The position numbers and the translations under genes are program-made. The notes under the pieces were generated by a model. It worked only from the letters and a program-made list of their open reading frames with translations, searched no databases and was not told the origin of the DNA. Below are positions 50,407 to 62,500 of a DNA stretch of 64,000 nt, piece by piece. The first letter of the stretch is position 1. Every line of letters starts with the position of its first letter. This stretch comes from Littorina saxatilis (taxonomy: Eukaryota; Mollusca; Gastropoda; Littorinimorpha; Littorinidae): NCBI RefSeq assembly GCF_037325665.1, contig NC_090261.1, forward strand, positions 31,385,305 through 31,449,304, given 5' to 3'.

Positions 50407-50502
50407 ATGGCCGAAGCCTTCAACATCATCTACCTACCGGAGCATATTTTGATTAAGATATTCTCCTACATGACGTACAATGAGATCAGTGAAAAAAGAG
50501 AG
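50407..50502 (+). CDS. FBXO28: FBXO28 exon 1
   Basis: Encodes residues 1-32, from MAEAFNIIYLPEH to ISEKRE; ends at GAGAG|GTAAGT in phase 0. It carries the first half of the F-box. Confidence 0.9.
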
Positions 50503-53500
50503 GTAAGTGCCTGCATCGATTTTTATATGTGTGGCTATGCACATAGGTTCGTTTGGAGCCATGGCATTCGAAAACACAAGTAAGGTACGAATTTTTCCCC
50601 AATGCCGGCCAAGTAGACGAGTTGTCTCCCTTCTAAAATGGTGCCTGAAAGATTGCGGAGAATACAGCGTACATGATTTAGTTGAAGGAATTGTCCGACA
50701 CTGCCTCTTAGTCTAAGTCGGCATCTAGAAATAAAGACAACAGTACTTTTCATAATCGCAATGAGAGTATAATGTATAACACGTACTGTCAAATAAAAGC
50801 TTGTGTTGCAATTTGCTGTAACTTTCTGTAACTCACTAACTGTAAGTGTACTAACATTTTGTAGTGATTTAGTGATTTACTGGCTCAGTGTCTGGGTCAT
50901 CACCGTGATGATCTTGAGATTTGTGTGTCAGAATTTCCCCTCAACTGCAGAATCACAAACTCACACTGTCTATAATTATTGCTTTAAAATGTATTAGCCC
51001 CCCCCCTTTTTTTTCATTCAAATTTCCCTGCAGATTCATGTCTTTTCTTTATGTATTATATAAGCAAGCACAGCAGTTTACAATTTTATGTTTTGCTCAT
51101 TGGTGTAGTCTGTTGTTTCTTTTATTTTTAACTATTCAAAATTCTGATTTTTCATGCAACACACAGACTGACAGAGTGAAGATTTTTGTCTCATAGATTG
51201 ACTCATACTGGTGGTCATGCAGTCTCTTTTCCCACCATGATCATGACCATGAAATCCCCACCATGAAATCAGTCCAGGGTTGAACAATAAATCCTGATAA
51301 TGATAGTAATACACTTTAGTTGTAAACAGTAACAATTGTGTCAGTGTCAGACTTAACTATAGTACAAGCTACCTGCAGCTAAACCATAATCCATTAATTG
51401 TCATGTGAAAGGCCAATCACTGAATCAGATCAGTATAAATTTTAGTGGGAAAGTATCATTAAATGGATTGATTAGCTGCTCTGCAATTAAAATTTTACGT
51501 TGACAGCGTACGCTGACTTTAAGTGATTAGTGTCTACTGTCATTCATGACACAAAACAAGACCTATTTTCTGCAGCAATATGACTAGAATGTGTATATTG
51601 GCACTCAAAAATTGCCGTATTTACACAAAATGTTGCTCATGAGCGTGACCCCTGGCTTAAAAGATCCCAGCAGCTATTCAACTGAATTATTCTTGTGTTT
51701 TGTTGTTTTGTTGAGATGAAAATTTGCTGAAGATTTGAACTGGACCTGTCTAATCATAGTTTTTGGTACATTTACAGGTATGCCAGTCATTCAACAGAGT
51801 ATGCAGCCGAGAGCTCACCAAGGCGTTTGTCCGCGTGGATCGTCTGCACAGCCAGATCCAGAAAAATATCAAGTCCCAGCTTCCTCGCAAAGAGTCAGAG
51901 CGACGCAACCATGCCCTGTCACGATTTGTCGACGTTTTGTCTGCAATGGAGACACGCTTGTCTCTCCTCTCCATGACATACACAAAGTACATTGACCTGG
52001 ACCTGTGCTGCTTCATCCCGGGCAAGGTAAGCTGAAAAATGTGTGGACATGGTGACGTTTGCAGTTGCAGTGAAGGTTTCGTTTGATGCTAGTGTTTCAA
52101 TTTAATTTTCATCTAGCACCAAAAAGTGTAAGTGGAAGATAATTTTAGTGCAGCTGATATATGTTCAAACGTGATGCGTTATAATTTGGAGCAGTTAAAA
52201 ATACTTCAAATTTTGTATGGTAAGGTTACTTAGTCTTAGACTTATTAAGTCTTTTTTTAAATTGTTTTTAGATTAAATGTACGCATAATTTGTACAACTA
52301 CAATGGTGCACATGTCCAACTCATCTTTATGATGATATTGACAGAATACTGACCAGTATTGAGTAAATCTTTGGTTGATCTCGGAGATATTTCTTAGAGT
52401 GGATCACTATCACTATCAGGGTGAATTCAGATTTCAATTTTCATGAAGTACCAATATCCTGCTCTTCATAGTTTTTACATCTGTAAAGTAAACCCCTATA
52501 TTATTGAGATTATAACTCATGCATTTAGCCAGATGGTTTACCTTTCAGGTGCTGGATGAGCTGTACCAGCTGCTGCGACGACTCCAGAACACCGACTCCC
52601 AACCTCCACGGTCGTACGATCTGCTGCAGTCGCTGCGAGACCTGTCCACCATGGCCATGGAGCACTTCGAGGAATTCATCGTCCCCATCCTCAAGGCGCA
52701 GATGAACGACTGTTCCCAGTCCCTGTACTTCTCAGCCTCGGCCACCTCCTCCGCCATGCCGCTCACCTCCACTCTGGGGTCCCCTTCCTTCACCACCAAT
52801 TCCTTCACCTCCAGTATGGACATGTCAGGTACAGTGAAACCTCCATTTTAAGATCTGAAATAATCAGACAAAATCAGGAGGTACAGTGGAACCCCCCTTT
52901 TATTCAGTTTTTAAGACCTCCAAAAATCTGAGAAAATCGGGTCTTGAAAAGAAGGAAGTTTTAAAATGGGGGTAATTTTACACAGGTTATGAACAGAAAT
53001 TCTGAGAAAACAAGGTCTAAAAAAGGAGGGAGTCTTAAATTTGAGGGGGGGGGGGGGGGGGGGATTCCACTGTAGTCTCAGAATGGAAGTTATTTTGCAT
53101 TAAATAAAAAGTGAAATTTAATCAGTCGAAAACAGAGTTAATATCCTTTTCCGGTCAAAGATGTATACAGAAATTTCCCCTTGTTTTTGGCGATGTAGCC
53201 CTCATAGAAAAAGAAAGTCATAAACATTTAGGTGTTATTTTTCAAGATAATTGTAAATGGGCCTTACACATACAGTCTATTGTGGCAACTTGTCGAGTAC
53301 TTGTGGCTTGTTTAAAATCTTATGAATATCGTCTGTTCAGAGCCACAACCCATATATGTATCGATTGGAGATTGGATTTCCCTTCTTTGAGTCATGTGAC
53401 GTCAGAGGCCGACAAAACTTTATAATTTGGCTTTTCAGGTTGACCGAAACTTCAAAGGAACTCAAAAAAAAAAAACGTCATGTGTTTGATTGCATGTGTG

Positions 53501-56500
53501 TGTGCTGTTCAATGTCAAAACAACAACAAAGTGAGTACATGACGTGTGTTTTGTAGTTCCTTTGAAGTTTCGGTCAACCTGAAACGCCCAAATATGAAGC
53601 TTATGTGTTTGATTGCATACATGTGGATTGCATGCATGTGTGTGTGTGCTCGTTCAATCGTCAAAACAACAACAAAGTCATAAGTACCTGAAAGGAATTC
53701 GATCGATACATAAATGTTATTTGCGTGTTTGACCAAAATATGACATTTTACACAGATCTCGACAGTCATTGTTCACCTCGACCGCTATCGCGGTCTCGGA
53801 GAACAATGACTGTCTCGATCTGTGTAAAATGTCATATTTTGGTCAAACACGCAAATAACGTATATTGTCATCATTTTCACGAGTTTTCATTCACAAGCAC
53901 CTGGGAAATAAATCTCATGTTCCCCGGGGAATAAATCCCCGGTTACCATAGTTGCAGGAAGCCCTATTACATGGATAATCAAAAGCAAACCCAATAGAAA
54001 CGCTCGAGGATTCTTCGGCTCTTTTCATTGGCGTTTCCCCAGACCTAAACAGACGACACTGCTTCGCCAAGTTCCAAATACGAACTGGCAAACTGGCAAA
54101 TGTAAACAAAAAACAAAACTACCTCATCAAAGGTCATACATTTATGCTTTATCGCAAACAAATGAAACCTATCGATATGTTTTATCTTCTCACAAAGTCA
54201 TGGAGTGCGTGTATCTCTGTTTGGAGAAACACGAACGTAAGTTTAAGTCAAACCAATTGACCCCTGACACACACATTTTGACCCGTGCACAAGACGTTGT
54301 ATCGATAAACTACGCGCAAATAAAAAAATAATAATAAAAAAGCAAAGAACATAGCAACAAGAAATGAAGACATCTGACAAAGCCGAGCAAGCAGAATGAC
54401 AAGTCTAATGAAAAACAGAGAGGCAATGAGAAACAAGATCGCGATTATCTTTCCTTCGCGGCACGACGCAAATCGTTTGTGTCCTTTGACCCAATTCGTG
54501 CAGTGCTGCACGATGCAAATCTTCTGTGACCTTTGACTCAACGTAGCTTCAATATTCGATTACTAATATTTACCACTGAAAACCGAGGGGTGGAATACCG
54601 AGAGGGGCAGGGTGGTAGGGCGATGGTGAAATGTAATGAAGAGACACGTGTAGCAATAAGAGAAAACCGATTCTGCAATAACACAAACAAGAACAAAAAA
54701 CCCAACACTGACCTATATGAATATTTAATCAATAATATGATCGTCTGCGTTGCAGGTGTGCAAATGAAGGGTTGGGGGGGGAGGGGTAACTTGATCATTA
54801 ATTTGTGTGTGTCAGTGTTTGTGTTCATGGACTGATTGTGAGGGAGGGGGAGGGTGGGGTGTGTTTCAGGTTTTGGTGTGGGTATGAAACGAGCAAAACA
54901 ATACCCACACCACAAAATCTTGGAGGCAAAAAACACTCGCCGTAGCATCATTTTGTCCGCACAATATTATATGCACCAACAACCGGAAAGAAAGGTGACA
55001 ATGGAAAAAGACTCATCTTTGCTTCCTGCGATTCCTTGCCCCCGACGTCGCACGATAATCCACATAACAGATCTGTTGTGAGATGGTCAACGCTGACTGT
55101 GCAAGCAAATCACCTCGTTTGAAATACGACAATCCCATCGCTCGAATGCAACTGCAACATGTGGGCACTATCGTCTCAAAGGCGCTTGCTGTTGCTTTCA
55201 CACACCACTCTGTAGTCGGAACCTACAGAACTTCGCATCCTCAAACCTGACATACTTGTCTCAACATTATAAACTCAAATCACACACAGTAAGTTGCTTT
55301 CGCACGCCAGCTTTGAACAACGTGCTGGGGCCCCGAACATGCATTATAATAACAGAACTCGCGTTTCAAACCATGGCTCCCTGTGTTGATTTTTCACTTA
55401 ATGTTGAACCACCAAAATGATGACAAAAACGATGTTTGATGGTTTATTGCCAGACCAGCTTTTTTGTCGGTCCTCGGGGGGCATATCGACTTTTGTTTCA
55501 TATTTATTGACCGCGGCCTTCGGCCTTGGTCAATAAATATGAAACAAAAGACGATATGCTCCCCCTCGGACCGACAAAAAAGCTGGTCTGTCAACAACCC
55601 ATCAAACATCTTATAATATCTCCAAAACGGCCATTTTGAGAAATCGCACTTCAAATATTCAAAGGGCTATGTAAATTCAAATATGTCGGAACTCTCTAAT
55701 TTTTTTCACTGTAAGGAAAGATTTCCTTAATTTAAACCATCAATACAAGTTTGGGAGAGAAAAAACAAACACAACTGACCAAAATGTGCAATTGAAATGT
55801 TTATTTCGTTGTGGCATGGGCATAGACAGTGAAGAAAGCCGACAAGAAGTTTGGGCCACAACGACACATCCACTGTTGGATCGTTGTGGCGTGAGAAATG
55901 GCGCGAGTACTTGGTGAAAAGTTCCAGCCACAACCCAACATAGCGCTGATGCATGGTTATGGCGTGTTAGAGTGGTCATATTTCGCCTGCGTTTAATCCA
56001 GCCACAACCCGACATAGCGCTGTTGCATGGTTGTGGCGTGTTAGAGTGGTCATATTTCGCCTGCGTTTTACCTTCCACAAGCCAACCATCTGTTATAATA
56101 CTGTGGCATACTGCTTTAATGTTGGTGAACCAACTTTTCATTGCAACAACCCGATATCATGCTTATAGATGGTTGTATAATGAAGTATTCGCCATGTTTT
56201 CCAATATTTACTTTCTGGCACAAAACATGACGTCTTTGCCAGCAATAACAATAATAGTCTGCATGTGAATTACGTGGCTTTTTGTTATCACTAACGTGAC
56301 ACATTCGGGTACTGCTTAGGCCTAAAGAAATGTATTTTCCTGGTTATGGTAAAACATATTGGGGTAGGTAGGTCGTGAACTTTTTTAAACACGAAAGAGA
56401 ATGAGAAAAAAACAGGCACAAAAAAGAACAAGTTTAAAATCACAACAAAACAGTCTAGTTAGTCGACAAAAATAGGTTTTGTGGGATTACAAGTTACATA

Positions 56501-59500
56501 CACTTAAGTTATTGGTGCACAATAGAATCAAAACTTATTCATGCAATGAAAAATCATGTAGGCCTTACCTTAAAGTCTTCTCCCAACACGACACTTTGAC
56601 ACACTGTGGTCTCCAAATATCCGTCGAATGAAAAAAGCACAATGCAACACGCACGTTACAAATTGTGAAGCTGTCTGTTCAATTTTACAGTTCAACCAGA
56701 GGTGACGGTGAATTTGGCAAAGTATGCTAAGCAGCTCTTTTGGATTGCACTGTTTGGACAAAACAAATAATAGATCTATTATAAAATAATTATACAGACA
56801 CTTGCTGAAATGCACACGATATGAAACCCCAGAATTGTTTGTCGAGTATTCAAGTATTCAACACAGGCTATAGTGTCTTTCTGCATCCTCTACTCTAATC
56901 CAACATACAATGTTGCAACGATTAGTCTTCGTCGGTGTCCATGTCTTCAGTGATATCGGGTTCAGGCATTCGGTCTCGTGCGTGACTGTCACAAGGGAGA
57001 GACCTGTGCAGATGGTGATGCTTTTCCTGAATGTTCAGCCGACAGAGGTCGAGTAGATCAGCCTTTTTGGCGGCTGAGAGAGGTATCCTTTCGGTGTAGC
57101 GGTGGGGAATCTCTCCAATGGTGGTGACTGTCACAGGCCCACGACCACGACGACTGGATCCGTGTCTGATATCTAGCTGCCTGAAGGGATCAGACATCCT
57201 GTACTTGAAGTAGATTGCTCAATGTTTACGCTGTTGTTGCACTTGAGACTGCAGTTGCTGCTGTCTACCGGCTTCATTTCCTTTGCCTTTGTCACCTTTC
57301 CCCTGCTGTTGACAAATTCCTTCCCTTCAAGTTTCATTTTCTTCCTTTCATTCTTCTTCCATGCTGTTGGATTAGACTGCCGTTTTCGGCCACGCTTTTT
57401 GGGAGGTGTATCATAGACAGTTGTTGAAGGCATGGAAGGATAAGTAACACTGCTGGATGACGAGTCGCTGACATGATCGTCATTAAAGGATTGACAAGGG
57501 GGCGTGTGGGTTTCGGCATCTTCTGTTGATCCAGGTAGGAGAGGGGGCGTGTGAATTTCGGCATCTTCTGTTGATCCAGGTAGGAGAGGGGACGTGTGAG
57601 TTTCGGCATCTTCTGTTGATCCAGGTAGGATAGGGGGTGTGTGAGTTTCGGCATCTTCTGTTGATCCAGGTAGGAGAGGGGACGTGTGAGTGTCAGCATC
57701 TTTTGTTGATCCAGGTAGGAGAGGGGGTGTGTGAGTATCAGCATCTTCTGTTGAGTCCGCTGGCACATGAGGACAAAGACGGGGAGAAGTGTTTCTTTCG
57801 GAAGGCTGCTGTGAAGTCCCAAACACTTGATATATATGCCTTCTTTTGGCGAGACAGCCATCGTAATGTTCTGGTTGTCCCGTTGGCGCCAACATTGCTA
57901 AGTAAATGGGACTTACTTCATCGTGTTTCACAGATGTAACTGTCGGTGTCACGTCCCATGTAGCAGGTTCTTGTTTGCTGGTAAAAATCTTCACCCTTCT
58001 CCCTGTGAGGTTTTCCAAAGCAAGAGGAAGCGCATCGTTGAATTTAAGATTCCAGGTACCTGATAAAAGCATATTTGACACATCCTGTATCGCAAAATCC
58101 GCGGACGAGCAATCAGCAAAGTATTCCATGTAGATATGAATGTGTTGCACAATATGCTGACACAAAGTTTCCCTCAATTTCACTTCATCGTGTGCAGCCA
58201 AGTGAAGGCTGGCTGCTTTAAAGAAGCAATTCCCATCTGCAGAGACCTCTTGACGCTCCATTCCATTAACTTCAAGTCGTCGGTTCAGCCTCTCGTTGTT
58301 AATGCGAAGAGCAAGTTGTCGCAGATTGTTCTCTGTTCTACTCGCATCGATAGCAGCGGATAGGACAGCTTCCTCAGCACCTATACACACAAAGTCAATA
58401 ACCACTATGTTATCAAAAACCGACTTTGACACCTCTCTCTCCTCTTTCTCGCCCTCTCTCTCTCTCATTTCATCCTTATTCATACACTAACAGCATTGGT
58501 AGCACTCAAAACATGTGGTTTTTACTTTGTTCACGTTCCAGAAATAATGAAACATAGTACTTAACATAATAACTATACTCATGGTGTAAACAAAACCACA
58601 ATCCATATCATTTGTATCAGTACTCACCAGTAGGCCTATTTGATGGAATATCAGCATCAGCAGATAATAATGCTGCCAGAGTCTCCTTGTCACTGTCAGA
58701 CCATAATGATTCATCGTCCATTTTGGTTGCACAATACTGCAAACAATGGGCGCAATATACTGGAATATTCTTTTATTTCTTACATTTATTTCTTAGTATT
58801 GAACTTATTTCATGGATATAAATTTTTATAATGAACTATTACAACACTAGCAAATTTCATAACTTGTAGAGAGAGAGAGACAGAGACAGAGAGAGATCTT
58901 GTGCATAAGACTTCATTTTTACAACAAAACTTTATAAAAATAAGTCACAGAATAAAAACAAATTTGATTTAGATATATGCCCATATAAAAAAATTGAAAG
59001 TTATTCAGAAGTTCAAGGGAAGAATACTTTCTTAAATAAGAACAGTTTCATTCATGTGTGGGTGTTGGAACACCTAACGGTTGCATATAAAGTAAGAAAT
59101 TAGAAGAATTAGAATACTTACAGAAAATCGCGAACAGGTCCAGACAATATTGCGAGTTGTTGTCTCTTGCTATCATCAAAGACAAACTGAGAAACTTCAG
59201 TGAAGTGGAGTGAATAAGAAACAGGGAAAACCCTGCCCGGCGTGGGAAAGTAAGCAGGGAATCAAGATTGACCACTTGATGGGCACCACATGTCGGGTTG
59301 TGTATGCTGGGCATGCCTCACAGGCTATCCTTCTCTCCTGCTACAGCAACACTTCACCTCGGTGTCTGGTTTTCAGCAGGGAATTAGTGCCACTCCCTGC
59401 GGTTACCATTCCAGGCAGAATAAGATATCTCTCTCATCTATGATTGTTCTATGCTGTGTGGTGCTGGAGACTGACAGTTTGCACAAACTAAAACCCTGTA

Positions 59501-62500
59501 AGGCCTCGGTGTCTGGTTGTGGCATAAAACTTCTCCGTGCTTCCTTACAAAACGTTCAGGCTAGAAGGATACTGCTGTAGGTATGTGTCTGTGGCATGTA
59601 GAAACCCGTCAAACTTCACAAGTCAACAACCATATTTTCCTTTTTTTTTTTTAGAGTATCATGTAACTTATTGATATGACACATTCACATGATATGTATG
59701 AACACATTATGCACCCAAATCTGAAAAAAAATAAAAACCAAATAAATCGAGATATATGGTTGTGGCTCTGAACAGACGATATAGGCTCAGTCGAAGATCC
59801 CTAGAAGCAATGTATAAATCTTTTATTTTACCTCATTTTGATTATTGTGATGTTGTGTGGGATAATTGTACAAAGAAGCTTTCAGATGAGCGACTCCCCA
59901 GATCTGTACAAGTCATCTTTTATTCCTTCTGCAACTAGTCTCTGGAATAAGTTGCCTGAAAATATACAACAATGTGATTCTGTTGGTCTGTTCAAGCGAC
60001 ATTTCACAGCTTTTGATATTTCAATTCCACCATATTACTATTCCCCAAATCGCAAAACTGAAGTTTTGCATTGCAGGTTAAGACTTGGAATGAGTGATTT
60101 ACAATATGATATGTTTAATCGCCACCTAGTAAACAACCCGGAATGTTCTTGGTTATTTTGCTGAAACTGTTCATCACTATTTGCTATCATGTCCCCTGTT
60201 TAATGATGCAAGAACCGCAACAATCGGTACATTAGCTCCAGAATTTGTTAATATTGACACACTCCTGACAGGTGATTCAAACATTTCCATATTTGAAAAT
60301 AGTGCTATTTTTGTTGTTGTCCAAAGCTATATTGAGAAATCAAACCGCTTTGGGACACCTTAGTTCGATGTTGGTGTGTGTTTTTCTAAATATATTACTT
60401 GGGGCCCATCTTTTTTTTGGATATTTTGTTTCGTTCTCGTTTTGCATTTGTTTTCGTTTTCGGTATTGACACAGATTGTGTTCGATAATTCAAACTAAGT
60501 TTTCCTTGCTGTTTTTCTCCTTTTCTTTTTTTTCCTTTTTTTTATTTTATTTATTTTTTTTATATTTTTGTTTGTTTGTTTGTCTCATCTCTTTTTTCAA
60601 AACATGTGTCGCATTGATCATAATCCGCCATGAAATTTCAGGAATGTTTATGTGAGCACTTACCATAAGTTTTAAACTTGTTGTGCTCCTTCTTAATGAT
60701 GTTGTTATATTATCATGTGTCTGTTTACAAATAAAATACTGTTTAAAGGAAGTTATTTTGCAGATGTTATGAGCAGAAAATTTAAAACAAAGCAATGGCT
60801 TGAAACTGAAAGGGAAGCAGTCTTAAAATCACATCAGATAGGATGTCATTAAAGGGGAGTTACCGGCACGGTTGGCCTAGTGGTAAGGCGTCCGCCCTGT
60901 GATCGGGAGGTCGTGGGTTCGAACCCCGGCCGGGTCATACCTAAGACTTTAAAATTGGCAATCTAGTGGCTGCTCCGCCTGGCGTCTGGCATTATAGGGT
61001 TAGTGCTAGGACTGGTTGGTCCGGTGTCAGAATAATGTGACTGGGTGAGACATGAAGCCTGTGCTGCGACTTCTGTCTTGTGTGTGGCGCACATTATATG
61101 TCAAAGCAGCACCGCCCTGATATGACAAACAAACAAAGGGGAGTTTGACTACCATTTTGGGCGGGTCTTATTGGCATTTTCTCAGTCCTCAAAGCAGATG
61201 TGCAGTTCGTTATGCTGGACTTGCTGCAGAAATATTTTGGAGCTTGAACATGCATACTTTTGTTTGTCAAATTTGTATTAAATTTATGAGGTAAAAAACT
61301 TGTTGCTGCTGGCTTCGACCTACTTAAGGCAAGGTGTCCGCATGAAAACAGTTTAGGAGATTGACAAAATATGTTTGTACACTGAAGTTGTTACATTGTT
61401 ACATTCCCTCAAAGTTACTATTCATGTTGACACATGGGGGTGATATCATAAACTGATAAACCATTAAGTTTTGGTTTGAAATTGAATGTTATTGTCAAAC
61501 TAGTCTTTTCAATTATGCAAGCATTGTCTCAAAGTCAGAGACAGATATTATTCAAATAAAAAGAAAACACACCAGTAACCAGGTTAGGTAAGTTCAAATC
61601 CATATTTAATATTATTCTTATGCATGTTGAGTTAGAAATGGGCATCAAATCAGTTTTGTTTTTGAAGTTTAACATGATGTTTCTATTGCTGCAGGTATGC
61701 CCATACTGGACTATTCATGGGCGATGCCAATTCCCATCGTGAGCACTCCATTCAGACGCACTCCTCTCAAACTGGATGTGCAGCGTGTGCAAAACCAGGT
61801 AAGCAGTGTGATGCGGCTCTGGATGTGGCATGCTTTGCAGGGGTCCTTTTGTGCTCAACGGTTTTGAAAGTGCAGATCTCAAACTTCTGTGCTAACCAGT
61901 GAACTCAGCTTAACACTTTCTACCCCACCTATGTTGACCAATTTTTTTTTTTAGCCGTGACCAGCTGTGCTGCAGCAGGTCACTCAGAATTGTAGTAGCT
62001 GTGTAGAAAATGTGTATCAACACGCTGGAATGCAGGCGTTAGATGGACGTTACAGGAAGCTAACAGTCTGAGCGAATATATCCGTACCTGGTCAGATAGA
62101 GCAAAATGAGTATGTAAAAAAAAATCATCTTCAGACTTCACAGTTACATTTTTTTGCTTCTGAGCAGTCATCGTTCTTCATAAACGTTCCCATTCTCTGT
62201 ACACAGATGCAGATGCACTCAGCAGCCATTGCCACCATGACCAAGGAATGCCGTGAACAGAAGGTGAAGATCGCCGAGCAGAGTCGCATCATCACAGAAC
62301 AGGATCGCAAGCTCCAGGAGCAGTGCAGGCTGGTCGGGGAACTGAAAGCCCACATGCAGGCCTCAGAAAAGACAATGGAGGTGCTAGCTGTGCAACTGAC
62401 AGCCATTACAGGAAAAGAGGTGGCCTTACCCAAGCCCAAACCGTGGGATCAATCCCTGTGGGAACTGCCGACGGCCAGGGCGGGGCCGTCTTCTCAGGAC

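Noticed and set aside
57334-57861. 175-codon frame overlapping the OTU gene on the same strand
   Set aside because: Shifted frame of the 45-bp repeats; repeats of 45 bp keep all frames open.
53111-60365. One LINE split by 6 kb of insertions in FBXO28 intron 3
   Set aside because: The end of the first piece and the start of the second cover the same part of the protein, so they are two separate remnants.
60862-60935. Possible tRNA gene
   Set aside because: A- and B-boxes are present, but the sequence continues into a SINE body with an 11-bp duplication, and no good anticodon stem forms.
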